In this document: piece by piece, positions 1-5,126 of the stretch
How positions within the stretch are numbered: the first letter of the stretch is position 1
How the letters are laid out: every line of letters starts with the position of its first letter
From: Actinomycetota bacterium
GTDB taxonomy: Bacteria; Actinomycetota; Thermoleophilia; Solirubrobacterales; Solirubrobacteraceae
DNA: 5,969 nt
NCBI GenBank assembly: GCA_019348575.1
Contig: JAHWJE010000120.1
Coordinates: 1 to 5,969, forward strand
Direction of reading: 5' to 3'
Notes under the pieces: model-generated
What the model was told of the DNA's origin: nothing
What the model saw: only the letters and a program-made list of their open reading frames with translations
Databases searched by the model: none
Program-made: the position numbers and the translations under genes

Positions 1-103
1 TCAGCTCAGGGCGTTCTGCATAAATCGTGATCGTCGTGTTGGCGGTGTAGATCTCAAGATCCGGCCGCCATCCGGCCGCCGTCAAAAATGGCCGCCGGGG
101 CAC
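1..103 (-). CDS. Partial Hsp20-like small heat-shock protein (N-terminus only)
   Basis: Reading the minus strand from a GTG at 103-101 gives 34 residues before the window ends, with no stop. Residues 12-34 include WRPDLEIYTANTTITIYAE followed by RPEL. This resembles the start of an alpha-crystallin/Hsp20 domain, whose usual pattern is W-x-P-x-(V/L)-(D/E)-I-Y-E-x-x-x-x-I-x-I-x-A-E-L-P-G. Members of this family are ATP-independent cytoplasmic holdases that form oligomers and bind unfolding proteins. The conserved LPG is replaced by RPE here, so the match is imperfect. GTG was chosen because no ATG lies in frame; AAGG sits directly against it, too close for a normal ribosome binding site, so the start is uncertain (an in-frame TTG follows at 85-83). 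It lies 80 bp downstream of the acidic small protein on the same strand, with a perfect palindrome between them. The family call is moderate because only a third of a domain is visible. Confidence 0.42.
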   Translation of the reverse strand, partial: MPRRPFLTAAGWRPDLEIYTANTTITIYAERPEL

Positions 104-173
104 CCTTGATCGTCGTGGCGCGATGCTCCCAATCGCTGTACAGGCGCGCGGATCCTGCCTGGACGGTCTGCTC

Positions 174-189
174 CTCCTGACGTCAGGAG
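174..189. promoter_or_regulatory. Perfect 16-bp palindrome, candidate operator
   Basis: The sequence CTCCTGACGTCAGGAG is identical to its reverse complement. It overlaps the stop codon of the 84-residue protein and lies about 70 bp upstream of the Hsp20-like start on the minus strand. Perfect symmetry with no spacer suits a dimeric regulator's binding site better than a terminator: a hairpin would have a 6-bp stem and a 4-base loop, and no T-tract follows. It does not match the HspR (HAIR) or HrcA (CIRCE) operator consensus. Function is inferred from symmetry and position only. Confidence 0.35.
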
Positions 190-437
190 TCCGCGCCGGT
201 CCCACCGTGGCTCGTCGCGTCGGCCTCGTCGCCGCCCGTGCGCTCGACGGAGTCCGCCGAAGGGCTGTCGCTGGCCCTGCCGGTTATCACGGATTGGAGT
301 CCCTGGTCGTCTCCCGTGTCCTCCCTCGCCTTGGCTTCGTCAATCATCTCGCGCGGGACGCCGCCCTCCTCGTCGCCGCCCTCCTTCTCGGGATCACGGA
401 AGCCACCGCGGGTCTCCCTGGGGTCTTGCTCAGCCAT
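183..437 (-). CDS. Small acidic, probably disordered hypothetical protein (84 aa)
   Basis: I do not recognise a family. The 84-residue product begins MAEQDPRETRGGF and is dominated by Asp, Glu, Gly, Ser, Thr and Arg. It has few hydrophobic residues, no Cys or Trp, no signal peptide and no membrane segment, so it is probably an intrinsically disordered cytoplasmic protein. A possible short amphipathic helix (PREMIDEAKARED) lies at about residues 28-40. The start is well supported: GGAGG sits 5 bases upstream of the ATG on the minus strand. It follows the phosphatase gene after a 78-bp gap and precedes the Hsp20-like gene, so it could be transcribed with either. Small hydrophilic proteins of this composition are often stress-related, and the Hsp20-like neighbour fits that, but this is inference. 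That it is a gene is fairly likely; its role is unknown. Confidence 0.6.
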   Translation of the reverse strand: MAEQDPRETRGGFRDPEKEGGDEEGGVPREMIDEAKAREDTGDDQGLQSVITGRASDSPSADSVERTGGDEADATSHGGTGADS

Positions 438-442
438 GCGTT

Positions 443-447
443 CCTCC
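443..447 (-). promoter_or_regulatory. Shine-Dalgarno of the 84-aa gene
   Basis: GGAGG on the minus strand, within GAGGGAGGAACGC followed by ATG, gives a 5-base spacing to the start codon. It is one of the clearest ribosome binding sites in the window and is the main reason to accept the small gene and its start. Confidence 0.65.
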
Positions 448-515
448 CTCGTCGTTTCCGTGCGTCTGGTCTACCCGTCTATCGTCAATGCCGGCCTTCC
501 CTGGACCGGCGCGCC

Positions 516-1298
516 CTAGCCGCCGACGATCTCGGCGAGGGCCTCGAGCAGCCCGTCCGGCGCCACGACGACGCCGGCGGGCGCGGCGCCGGACGGCTCG
601 AGCCTCCGTACCTGCAGCCCCGCCGCCTCGCACAGCAGCGTCCCCGCCGCGATGTCCCAGATCTGCACGCCGCGCTCGTAGAACGCGTCGTAGCGCCCCG
701 CCGCCGTCCAGGCGAGGTCGAGCGCGGCGCTGCCCATGCGGCGCACGTCGCGCACCTGCGGCAGCAGCCGCGCGACGACCTGCGCCTGCGCCTCGCGCAC
801 GGCCGAGTCGTAGGCGAAGCCGGTGGCGACGAGCGCGCTGGCAAGCTCCACGGTCTCCGAGCCCCGCATCCCGGCGCCGTTGAGCGTCGGCGGACCGTCG
901 TCGCGCGAGCCGGCGAAGATCTCGTCGCGCAGCGGATCGAAGACGACGCCGACGAGCGCGCCGCCGTCGTCGTGCGCGGCGACGCTGACACACCACTGCG
1001 GCAGGCCGAAGAGGAAGTTCACGGTGCCGTCGAGCGGGTCGACGATCCAGCGCAGGCCGGCCCCCTCCTGCGTCTCTCCCCCCTCCTCGCCGAGGATCGC
1101 GTCCTCCGGCCGCGCCGACGTGATGATCTCGCGGATCGCGCGCTCGGCGGCGAGGTCGGCCTCGGAGACGAGATCGGTCGGCGTCGACTTCGAACCGGTC
1201 GCGCGCTCGCCGCCGGCCTGGAAGCGCTCGCGCAGCAGCTCGCCCGCGGCGCGCGCGGCCTGCTCGGCGAGCGCCCGCAGCTCGGCGGTCGCGCTCAA
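516..1298 (-). CDS. Inositol monophosphatase family protein
   Basis: A Mg2+-dependent phosphatase of the IMPase/SuhB superfamily, expected to be cytoplasmic and to release phosphate from a sugar or polyol phosphate such as myo-inositol 1-phosphate. The 260-residue length is normal for the family. Metal-binding and catalytic motifs occur in order: K37-S-x-x-D42 with SEAD near residues 45-48, GEE at 70-72, DPLDGT at 87-92 followed by NF, GSAALDLAW at 189-197, and WDIAAG at 214-219 with EAAG after it. All expected acidic ligands (E71, D87, D90, D215) are present. The start is a TTG that overlaps the amidase stop (TTGA), implying translational coupling; no clear ribosome binding site and no nearer ATG or GTG gives a full-length protein. 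Histidinol-phosphatase or fructose-1,6-bisphosphatase activity is possible in this superfamily and cannot be excluded by sequence alone. The family is certain; the substrate is not. Confidence 0.93.
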   Translation of the reverse strand: MSATAELRALAEQAARAAGELLRERFQAGGERATGSKSTPTDLVSEADLAAERAIREIITSARPEDAILGEEGGETQEGAGLRWIVDPLDGTVNFLFGLPQWCVSVAAHDDGGALVGVVFDPLRDEIFAGSRDDGPPTLNGAGMRGSETVELASALVATGFAYDSAVREAQAQVVARLLPQVRDVRRMGSAALDLAWTAAGRYDAFYERGVQIWDIAAGTLLCEAAGLQVRRLEPSGAAPAGVVVAPDGLLEALAEIVGG

Positions 1299-2680
1299 GA
1301 GACCGGCGGCCGGGAGTCGGCCCAGGGCCTGGCGACCTCGAGCTGGTGCGAGAGCGAGAACAGCATCGCGTCCGAGCCCGGGCGGCCGACGAGCTGCACC
1401 GACAGCGGCAGGCCGGCGGCGTCGAAGCCGGCGGGGACGGCGGCGGCGGGGTTGCCGAGGTGGTTCCAGACGCCGTTGAACGGCACCCAGCGCAGCACGG
1501 CGTTGAGCGTGTAGGACGCCCCGCGGCGCTCGTAGCGCCCGATCGGCAGCGGCGCCCTGGCGAGCGTCGGCCCGAGCACGACGTCGACGTCGTCGAAGAT
1601 CGCGTTGACGCGCGCGGCGTCCCTGGCCTCGTTGTGCCGCGCGCGCGCCGCGATCGGGCGCGCCGCGCTGCCCAGGCGGGCCAGCCCGCGCGTGCGGCGC
1701 TCCAGCCGCTCGGGATGCTCGAGGCGCTGCGCCTCGTCGGCGATCCCGGCCAGGTAGCGCGCGACGACGTTCAGCCCGACGGGGCCGATCGGCGGCTCGC
1801 GCTCGACGACCTCGTGGCCGAGCGAGCGCAGCAGCTCCGCCGTGGTCTGCGCCGCCTGGCGCCACTCGGCGCTCACGCGGGCGGTGCTGCCCAGCGGGAT
1901 CTTGTGCGACAGCGCGACCTTCAGGCGCGGCGGATCGCTCTGTGCGGCCGCCACGAACGGCTCGCCCGTCGCGACCTCGTACAGCAGCGCGGCGTCGGCG
2001 ACCGTGCGCGCGAGAAACCCGTACACCGACAGGCCGCCGAAGGGGATGTCGTAGGGCGCCGTCGGCACGAGCCCGCGCGTCGTCTTCAGCCCGAACAGCG
2101 CGCAGCAGGCGGCCGGGATGCGGATCGAGCCGGCGCCGTCGGACGCGGTCGCGGCCGGTACGAGCGCGGCGGCGACCGCGGCGCCGCTGCCGCCGCTCGA
2201 GCCGCCGGGCGTGCGCTGCGGATCCCACGGATTGCGCGTGATCCCGCCGTGGACGGTCTCGGTGAACGGCCAGGCCGCGAGCTCCGGCGTGCGCGTGATG
2301 CCGACGACGATCGCTCCGGCCGCGCGCAGCCGCGCGACGAGCGCGGCGTCCTCGGGCTCCGGCGCGCCGTGCGCATGCGACCCGCACATGCGCGGCTCGC
2401 CGCCGACCGGCATGTCGTCCTTGACGGCGATCGGGACGCCGAGCAGCGGCAGCTCCGCGGCGCTGGCGATGCGCTGCGCCGCCCGGTCGGCCTCGAGCAG
2501 CGCCTGCTCGGCGAAGACGGCGCGAAAGGCGTTGAGCTTCGGATCGAGCTCGGCGATCCGCTCGAGCGCCGTCTCGACGAGCTCGCGCGGCGTGACGGCG
2601 CCGCCCTTGACGAGCTCGGCCTGGCGGGCGACCCCGGCGAAGGCCAGCTCGCGACGCTCGGTGGCGGTCGGGGTGCCCAT
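1295..2680 (-). CDS. Amidase (amidase signature family)
   Basis: A cytoplasmic serine hydrolase of the amidase signature family that cleaves carboxylic amides to acid and ammonia or amine. The product is 461 residues, a normal size. The Ser-cisSer-Lys triad is visible: K87 in GVPIAVKDD, cis-Ser S161 in TPGGSSGGSGAA, and nucleophile S185 in DGAGSIRIPA. The 24-residue spacing of the two serines equals that in fatty acid amide hydrolase. The C-terminal part contains FNGVWNHLGNPAAAVPAG and LPLSVQLVGRPG, also typical. The N-terminus begins with a helical stretch and PRELVETALERIAELDPKLN. ATG at 2680-2678 was chosen; an in-frame GTG (2686-2684) and ATG (2704-2702) also exist, but the latter would overlap the divergent crotonase start. 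It forms a two-gene unit with the phosphatase. GatA is unlikely because gatB and gatC are absent. The substrate cannot be predicted. Confidence 0.93.
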   Translation of the reverse strand: MGTPTATERRELAFAGVARQAELVKGGAVTPRELVETALERIAELDPKLNAFRAVFAEQALLEADRAAQRIASAAELPLLGVPIAVKDDMPVGGEPRMCGSHAHGAPEPEDAALVARLRAAGAIVVGITRTPELAAWPFTETVHGGITRNPWDPQRTPGGSSGGSGAAVAAALVPAATASDGAGSIRIPAACCALFGLKTTRGLVPTAPYDIPFGGLSVYGFLARTVADAALLYEVATGEPFVAAAQSDPPRLKVALSHKIPLGSTARVSAEWRQAAQTTAELLRSLGHEVVEREPPIGPVGLNVVARYLAGIADEAQRLEHPERLERRTRGLARLGSAARPIAARARHNEARDAARVNAIFDDVDVVLGPTLARAPLPIGRYERRGASYTLNAVLRWVPFNGVWNHLGNPAAAVPAGFDAAGLPLSVQLVGRPGSDAMLFSLSHQLEVARPWADSRPPVS

Positions 2681-2689
2681 CTGCACGCC

Positions 2690-2695
2690 TAGAGT
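2690..2695 (+). promoter_or_regulatory. Candidate -10 element of the crotonase gene (leaderless)
   Basis: TAGAGT matches TANNNT and ends 7 bases before the ATG at 2703. RNA would therefore start at or next to the A of the start codon. No Shine-Dalgarno sequence precedes that ATG, which fits a leaderless mRNA, a common arrangement in actinobacteria. There is no recognisable -35 in the upstream amidase coding sequence. Confidence 0.45.
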
Positions 2696-2696
2696 A
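2691..2696 (-). promoter_or_regulatory. Candidate -10 element of the amidase operon
   Basis: TACTCT on the minus strand matches the actinobacterial TANNNT -10 pattern and lies 10 bases before the amidase ATG, which would give a leader of only a few bases. It shares five of its six positions with the plus-strand -10 element. No convincing -35 is visible, as is common in high-GC genomes. Confidence 0.4.
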
Positions 2697-2702
2697 GTGC
2701 CC

Positions 2703-3482
2703 ATGAGCCTCGTCCTCGTCGAGGACCGCGACGCGGTCCGCCACGTCGTCCTGCACCGCCCGGAGAAGCGCAACGCGCTCAGCGCCGCCGTCGTCGAAGA
2801 GCTCGGCGAGGCGCTGCACGCGGCCGCGGCCGAGGAATCGGTCCGGATCGTCGTGCTGCGGGGCGCCGGAGCGATGTTCTCGAGCGGCATGGACACCGCC
2901 GACCTCGCTGCGCTCGCCGCAGATCCGATCAAGCTGCGCGAGCACCGCGAGGCGATCCTCGCGATCTGGAACCTCTGCGAGGACATGGCCAAGCCGACGA
3001 TCGCCCAGATCCACGGCGCCTGCCTCGGCGGCGCGGCCGAGCTCGCGCTCGCGTGCGACATGCGCGTCATGGCCGCCGACGCGGTGATCGGCCTCGTCGA
3101 GACGCGCGTCGGGCTGATTCCCGACGTCGGCGGCTGCTCGCGACTGCCGTCGCTCGTCGGCCTCGGGCGCGCGAAGGAGCTGATCATGGCCTCGAAGATC
3201 ATCGACGGCACGGAGGCCGAGCGGATCGGCCTCGTCAACCGGATCGCGCCCGCCGATGGGCTGGACGCCGCGACCGCGCAGCTCACGGGCGAGCTGCTGG
3301 GCTGCGCGCCGCTCGCCGTCGGCCTCGCCAAGCAGATCCTCAACGCCGCGGCACGGCCCGCCCTCGCGGGCACGCTCGAGCAGGAGGTCGCCGCGCAGGA
3401 GCTGTGCGCGACGAGCGACGACTTCCGCGAGGCGACGCTGGCGCTCGTCGAGAAGCGCGCCGCCGAGTTCAGCGGACGGTGA
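2703..3482 (+). CDS. Enoyl-CoA hydratase/isomerase (crotonase) family protein
   Basis: A 259-residue crotonase-fold enzyme acting on acyl-CoA thioesters, typically hydrating or isomerising a double bond in fatty-acid or aromatic degradation. Visible features are the N-terminal strand ending RPEKRNALS (19-27), the first oxyanion-hole segment FSSGMD (59-64), the second in IHGACLGGAAEL (103-114), and the loop ETRVGLIPDVGGCSRLP (133-149). By alignment with rat mitochondrial hydratase, E113 and E133 correspond to the catalytic Glu144 and Glu164, so hydratase activity is possible. D141 sits where isomerases such as PaaG and dienoyl-CoA isomerase carry a catalytic Asp, so isomerase activity is also possible. 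The ATG start overlaps the antisense CATG and lies just after a -10 element. The gene is transcribed toward the F420 genes but separated from them by 46 bp and a second possible promoter, so co-function is not implied. Confidence 0.93.
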   Translation: MSLVLVEDRDAVRHVVLHRPEKRNALSAAVVEELGEALHAAAAEESVRIVVLRGAGAMFSSGMDTADLAALAADPIKLREHREAILAIWNLCEDMAKPTIAQIHGACLGGAAELALACDMRVMAADAVIGLVETRVGLIPDVGGCSRLPSLVGLGRAKELIMASKIIDGTEAERIGLVNRIAPADGLDAATAQLTGELLGCAPLAVGLAKQILNAAARPALAGTLEQEVAAQELCATSDDFREATLALVEKRAAEFSGR

Positions 3483-3488
3483 GAGGGG

Positions 3489-3511
3489 CGGCGGCCGGCC
3501 CGCAGCCGCCG
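3489..3511 (+). terminator. GC-rich hairpin between crotonase and npdG genes
   Basis: CGGCGGC (3489-3495) can pair perfectly with GCCGCCG (3505-3511) across a 9-base loop, 6 bases after the crotonase stop. There is no T-tract, so it is not a classical intrinsic terminator. High-GC actinobacteria often use such hairpins without U-tails, but a 7-bp GC stem can also arise by chance in this composition. Confidence 0.25.
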
Positions 3512-3513
3512 GA

Positions 3514-3519
3514 TATGCT
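3514..3519 (+). promoter_or_regulatory. Candidate -10 element of the F420 operon
   Basis: TATGCT fits the TANNNT pattern and ends 9 bases before the TTG start of the reductase gene. Transcription would begin within a few bases of that codon, giving a nearly leaderless mRNA. No Shine-Dalgarno sequence lies upstream of the TTG. The -35 region is occupied by the GC-rich hairpin and does not match consensus. Confidence 0.35.
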
Positions 3520-3528
3520 CGCTGCGCC

Positions 3529-4215
3529 TTGCCCGAGCCGGTCTCCATCATCGGCGCCTCCGGCGCGCTCGGCTTCGGCCTCGCCGCGCGCCTCGCGCGA
3601 GCCGGCTGCGCCGTCACGATCGGCTCGCGCGACGCCGAGCGCGCCGAGCAGGCGGCGATCCGCGTCCGCGAGCTCGTCCCCGACAGCCTCGTCGCCGGCC
3701 TGCCGAACCTGATCGCCGCGTCGCGCAACGAGCTCGTGATCCTCTGCGTGCCGTTTCGCAACCAGTCCGAGACGCTCGGCAACCTGCGCGACGTGCTGCG
3801 GCCCGGGCAGGTCGTGCTCGACGCCACGGTGCCGCTCGCGGCGGCCGTCGGCGGCAGGGCCACGCGCGTGCTGGGCGTGCCGCAGGGCTCCGCCGCCCAG
3901 CAGGCGCAGGAGATGGTGCCGGCGGGCGTGACCGTGCTCAGCGCGCTGCACACCGTCAGCGCCGCGCTGCTGCGCGACCTCGACCACGAGCTCGACGAGG
4001 ACGTCCTCGTGTGCGGCGACACGCGCGCCGACAAGCGCCGCGTCGCCGCGCTGATCGACAGCATCGACGGGCTGCGCTGCGTCGACTGCGGCCGGCTGGA
4101 GATGGCGCGCGTCACCGAGTCGGCCACGGCGCTGCTGATCGCGATCAACGCCCGTTACAGGACGCATGCCGGGGTGAAGGTCACCGGCCTGCCCGACGAG
4201 CTGTGGGCGAGCTGA
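3529..4215 (+). CDS. npdG: NADPH-dependent F420 reductase (F420H2:NADP+ oxidoreductase)
   Basis: A cytoplasmic oxidoreductase that transfers hydride between F420H2 and NADP+, linking the F420 pool to NADPH. The 228-residue product matches the family length. An N-terminal Rossmann fold is clear: SIIGASGALGFGLAARLARA (6-25) is the dinucleotide-binding loop, and IGSRDAERA (31-39) has the Ser-Arg expected to bind the 2'-phosphate of NADP. Later family features are VILCVPF (70-76), VVLDATVPL (95-103), SALHTVSA (138-145), a segment implicated in F420 binding, and GRLEMARVTESATALLI (188-204). The strand V5-S-I-I-G begins right after the TTG, so TTG at 3529 is the only sensible start; no ATG or GTG is near in frame. 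The stop overlaps the cofD start (TGATG). Linkage to cofD and cofC supports F420 over a generic NADP-binding reductase. Direction of hydride transfer in vivo is not shown. Confidence 0.88.
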   Translation: MPEPVSIIGASGALGFGLAARLARAGCAVTIGSRDAERAEQAAIRVRELVPDSLVAGLPNLIAASRNELVILCVPFRNQSETLGNLRDVLRPGQVVLDATVPLAAAVGGRATRVLGVPQGSAAQQAQEMVPAGVTVLSALHTVSAALLRDLDHELDEDVLVCGDTRADKRRVAALIDSIDGLRCVDCGRLEMARVTESATALLIAINARYRTHAGVKVTGLPDELWAS

Positions 4216-5126
4216 TGGCGCAGCGGATCGTGGTCCTCGCGGGCGGCACCGGCGGCGCCAAGCTCGCGCGCGGCATGCTCGACGTCGTCGGCGACAGGCT
4301 GACCGTCATCGCCAACACCGCCGACGACATCGAGATCTACGGCACGTACGTCAGCCCGGACCCGGACCTCGTCACGTTCTGGCTCGCCGACCGCATCGAC
4401 GAGCGCGGCTGGGGCCTGCGCGACGACACGTTCGCCGTGATGGACGGGCTGCGCGAGCTCGGCGTCGACGTCTGGTTCGCGCTCGGAGATCGCGATCTGG
4501 CGATCGGGATCCAGCGCGCGCGCCGGCTCGCCGACGGCGCGCGGCTGACCGAGGCGCTCGCCGAGCTCGGCGCGGCGCTCGGCGTGCGCGCCCAGGTGCT
4601 CCCGATGAGCGACGAGCGCGTCCGGACGTGGGTGCGCGCCGGCGACGACTGGATGCCCTTCCAGGAGTTCATGATCCGCGCCGGCGGCGAGGGCCCGGTG
4701 CAGAGCACCCAGCTGCGCGGGGTGCAGGAGGCGCTGCCGCCGGCCGAGGCGCTCGAGGCGATCGCCGCTGCGCGCGCCATCATCATCGGCCCGTCCAACC
4801 CGGTCGTCTCGATTGGCCCGATACTGACGGTCCCCGAGATGCGCCAGGCACTGCTCGACAGCCCCGCCCCGATCGTCGCGGTCTCCCCGATCGTCGGCGG
4901 CGCTGTGCTCAAGGGGCCGACCGCGGCGTTCATGCGCTGGGCCGGCCATGACGCGAGCAGCGACGCGATCGCCGCCTGGTACGCGGGCCTGATCGACGGG
5001 CTCGTCGCCGACGAGCCGGTCGACGGGCTGCCCGTGCTGCAGACCGACACGTTGATGAGCGACGCCGCCAGTCGCCGCCGGCTCGCGGGCCAGACGCTGG
5101 CGTTCGCGGAGGGGCTCGCGGCATGA
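4215..5126 (+). CDS. cofD: 2-phospho-L-lactate transferase / FbiA-type enzyme (CofD)
   Basis: Transfers the phospholactyl (or, in mycobacteria, phosphoenolpyruvyl) group from its GDP-activated form to Fo, giving F420-0 or dehydro-F420-0 and GMP. The 303-residue protein has the family motifs in order: VLAGGTGGAKLARG (7-20), NTADDIEIYG (34-43), VSPDPDLVTFWLA (46-58), GWGLRDDTF (65-73), WFALGDRDLA (87-96), FQEFMIR (149-155), IIIGPSNPVVSIGPIL (189-204) and VAVSPIVGGAVLKGP (221-235). N34 and D37-D38 lie in the Fo/GDP-binding region. The ATG shares its A with the TGA of npdG. The histidine often found after DLAT in this family is not present here (DLAIGI, 94-99). A 4-base ATGA overlap with cofC indicates coupled translation. 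Which three-carbon group is used cannot be read from the sequence. The actinobacterial name would be fbiA. Confidence 0.96.
   Translation: MAQRIVVLAGGTGGAKLARGMLDVVGDRLTVIANTADDIEIYGTYVSPDPDLVTFWLADRIDERGWGLRDDTFAVMDGLRELGVDVWFALGDRDLAIGIQRARRLADGARLTEALAELGAALGVRAQVLPMSDERVRTWVRAGDDWMPFQEFMIRAGGEGPVQSTQLRGVQEALPPAEALEAIAAARAIIIGPSNPVVSIGPILTVPEMRQALLDSPAPIVAVSPIVGGAVLKGPTAAFMRWAGHDASSDAIAAWYAGLIDGLVADEPVDGLPVLQTDTLMSDAASRRRLAGQTLAFAEGLAA
5108..5114 (+). promoter_or_regulatory. Shine-Dalgarno of cofC
   Basis: GGAGGGG inside the end of cofD lies 8 bases before the cofC ATG. It supports the ATG at 5123 and means cofC can be initiated independently as well as by coupling through the ATGA overlap. 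Confidence 0.55.

Noticed and set aside
61..80. Direct repeat of CCGGCCGCC (61-69 and 72-80)
   Set aside because: It lies within the Hsp20-like coding sequence and is explained by GC-rich Ala/Gly/Arg/Pro codons.
54..182. A minus-strand stretch that continues in the frame of the 84-aa protein beyond its TGA, preceded by AGGAGGAG and giving a protein-like translation (EEQTVQAGSARLY...)
   Set aside because: There is no start codon at a useful distance from the AGGAGGAG, and its end overlaps the Hsp20-like frame. Stop readthrough is possible but nothing supports it.
491..514. Hairpin after the phosphatase stop (GCCGG/CCGGC arms)
   Set aside because: Only five pairs, a loop of about ten bases and no T-tract; expected by chance in this base composition.
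123..1514. A 463-codon plus-strand open frame over the small protein and phosphatase genes
   Set aside because: It is Arg/Ala/Leu-rich with no domain and is antisense to a gene with all IMPase motifs.
2678..2704. Alternative amidase start at the ATG 2704-2702, overlapping the crotonase ATG in a CATG
   Set aside because: It would place the promoter inside the crotonase gene and add eight residues with no family support; the ATG at 2680 follows a plausible -10 element.
516..4148. A 1210-codon open frame on the minus strand spanning the phosphatase, amidase region, crotonase and reductase
   Set aside because: Only its last 260 codons encode a recognisable protein (the phosphatase). The rest is antisense or out of frame to clear genes and is open because stops are rare in very GC-rich DNA.
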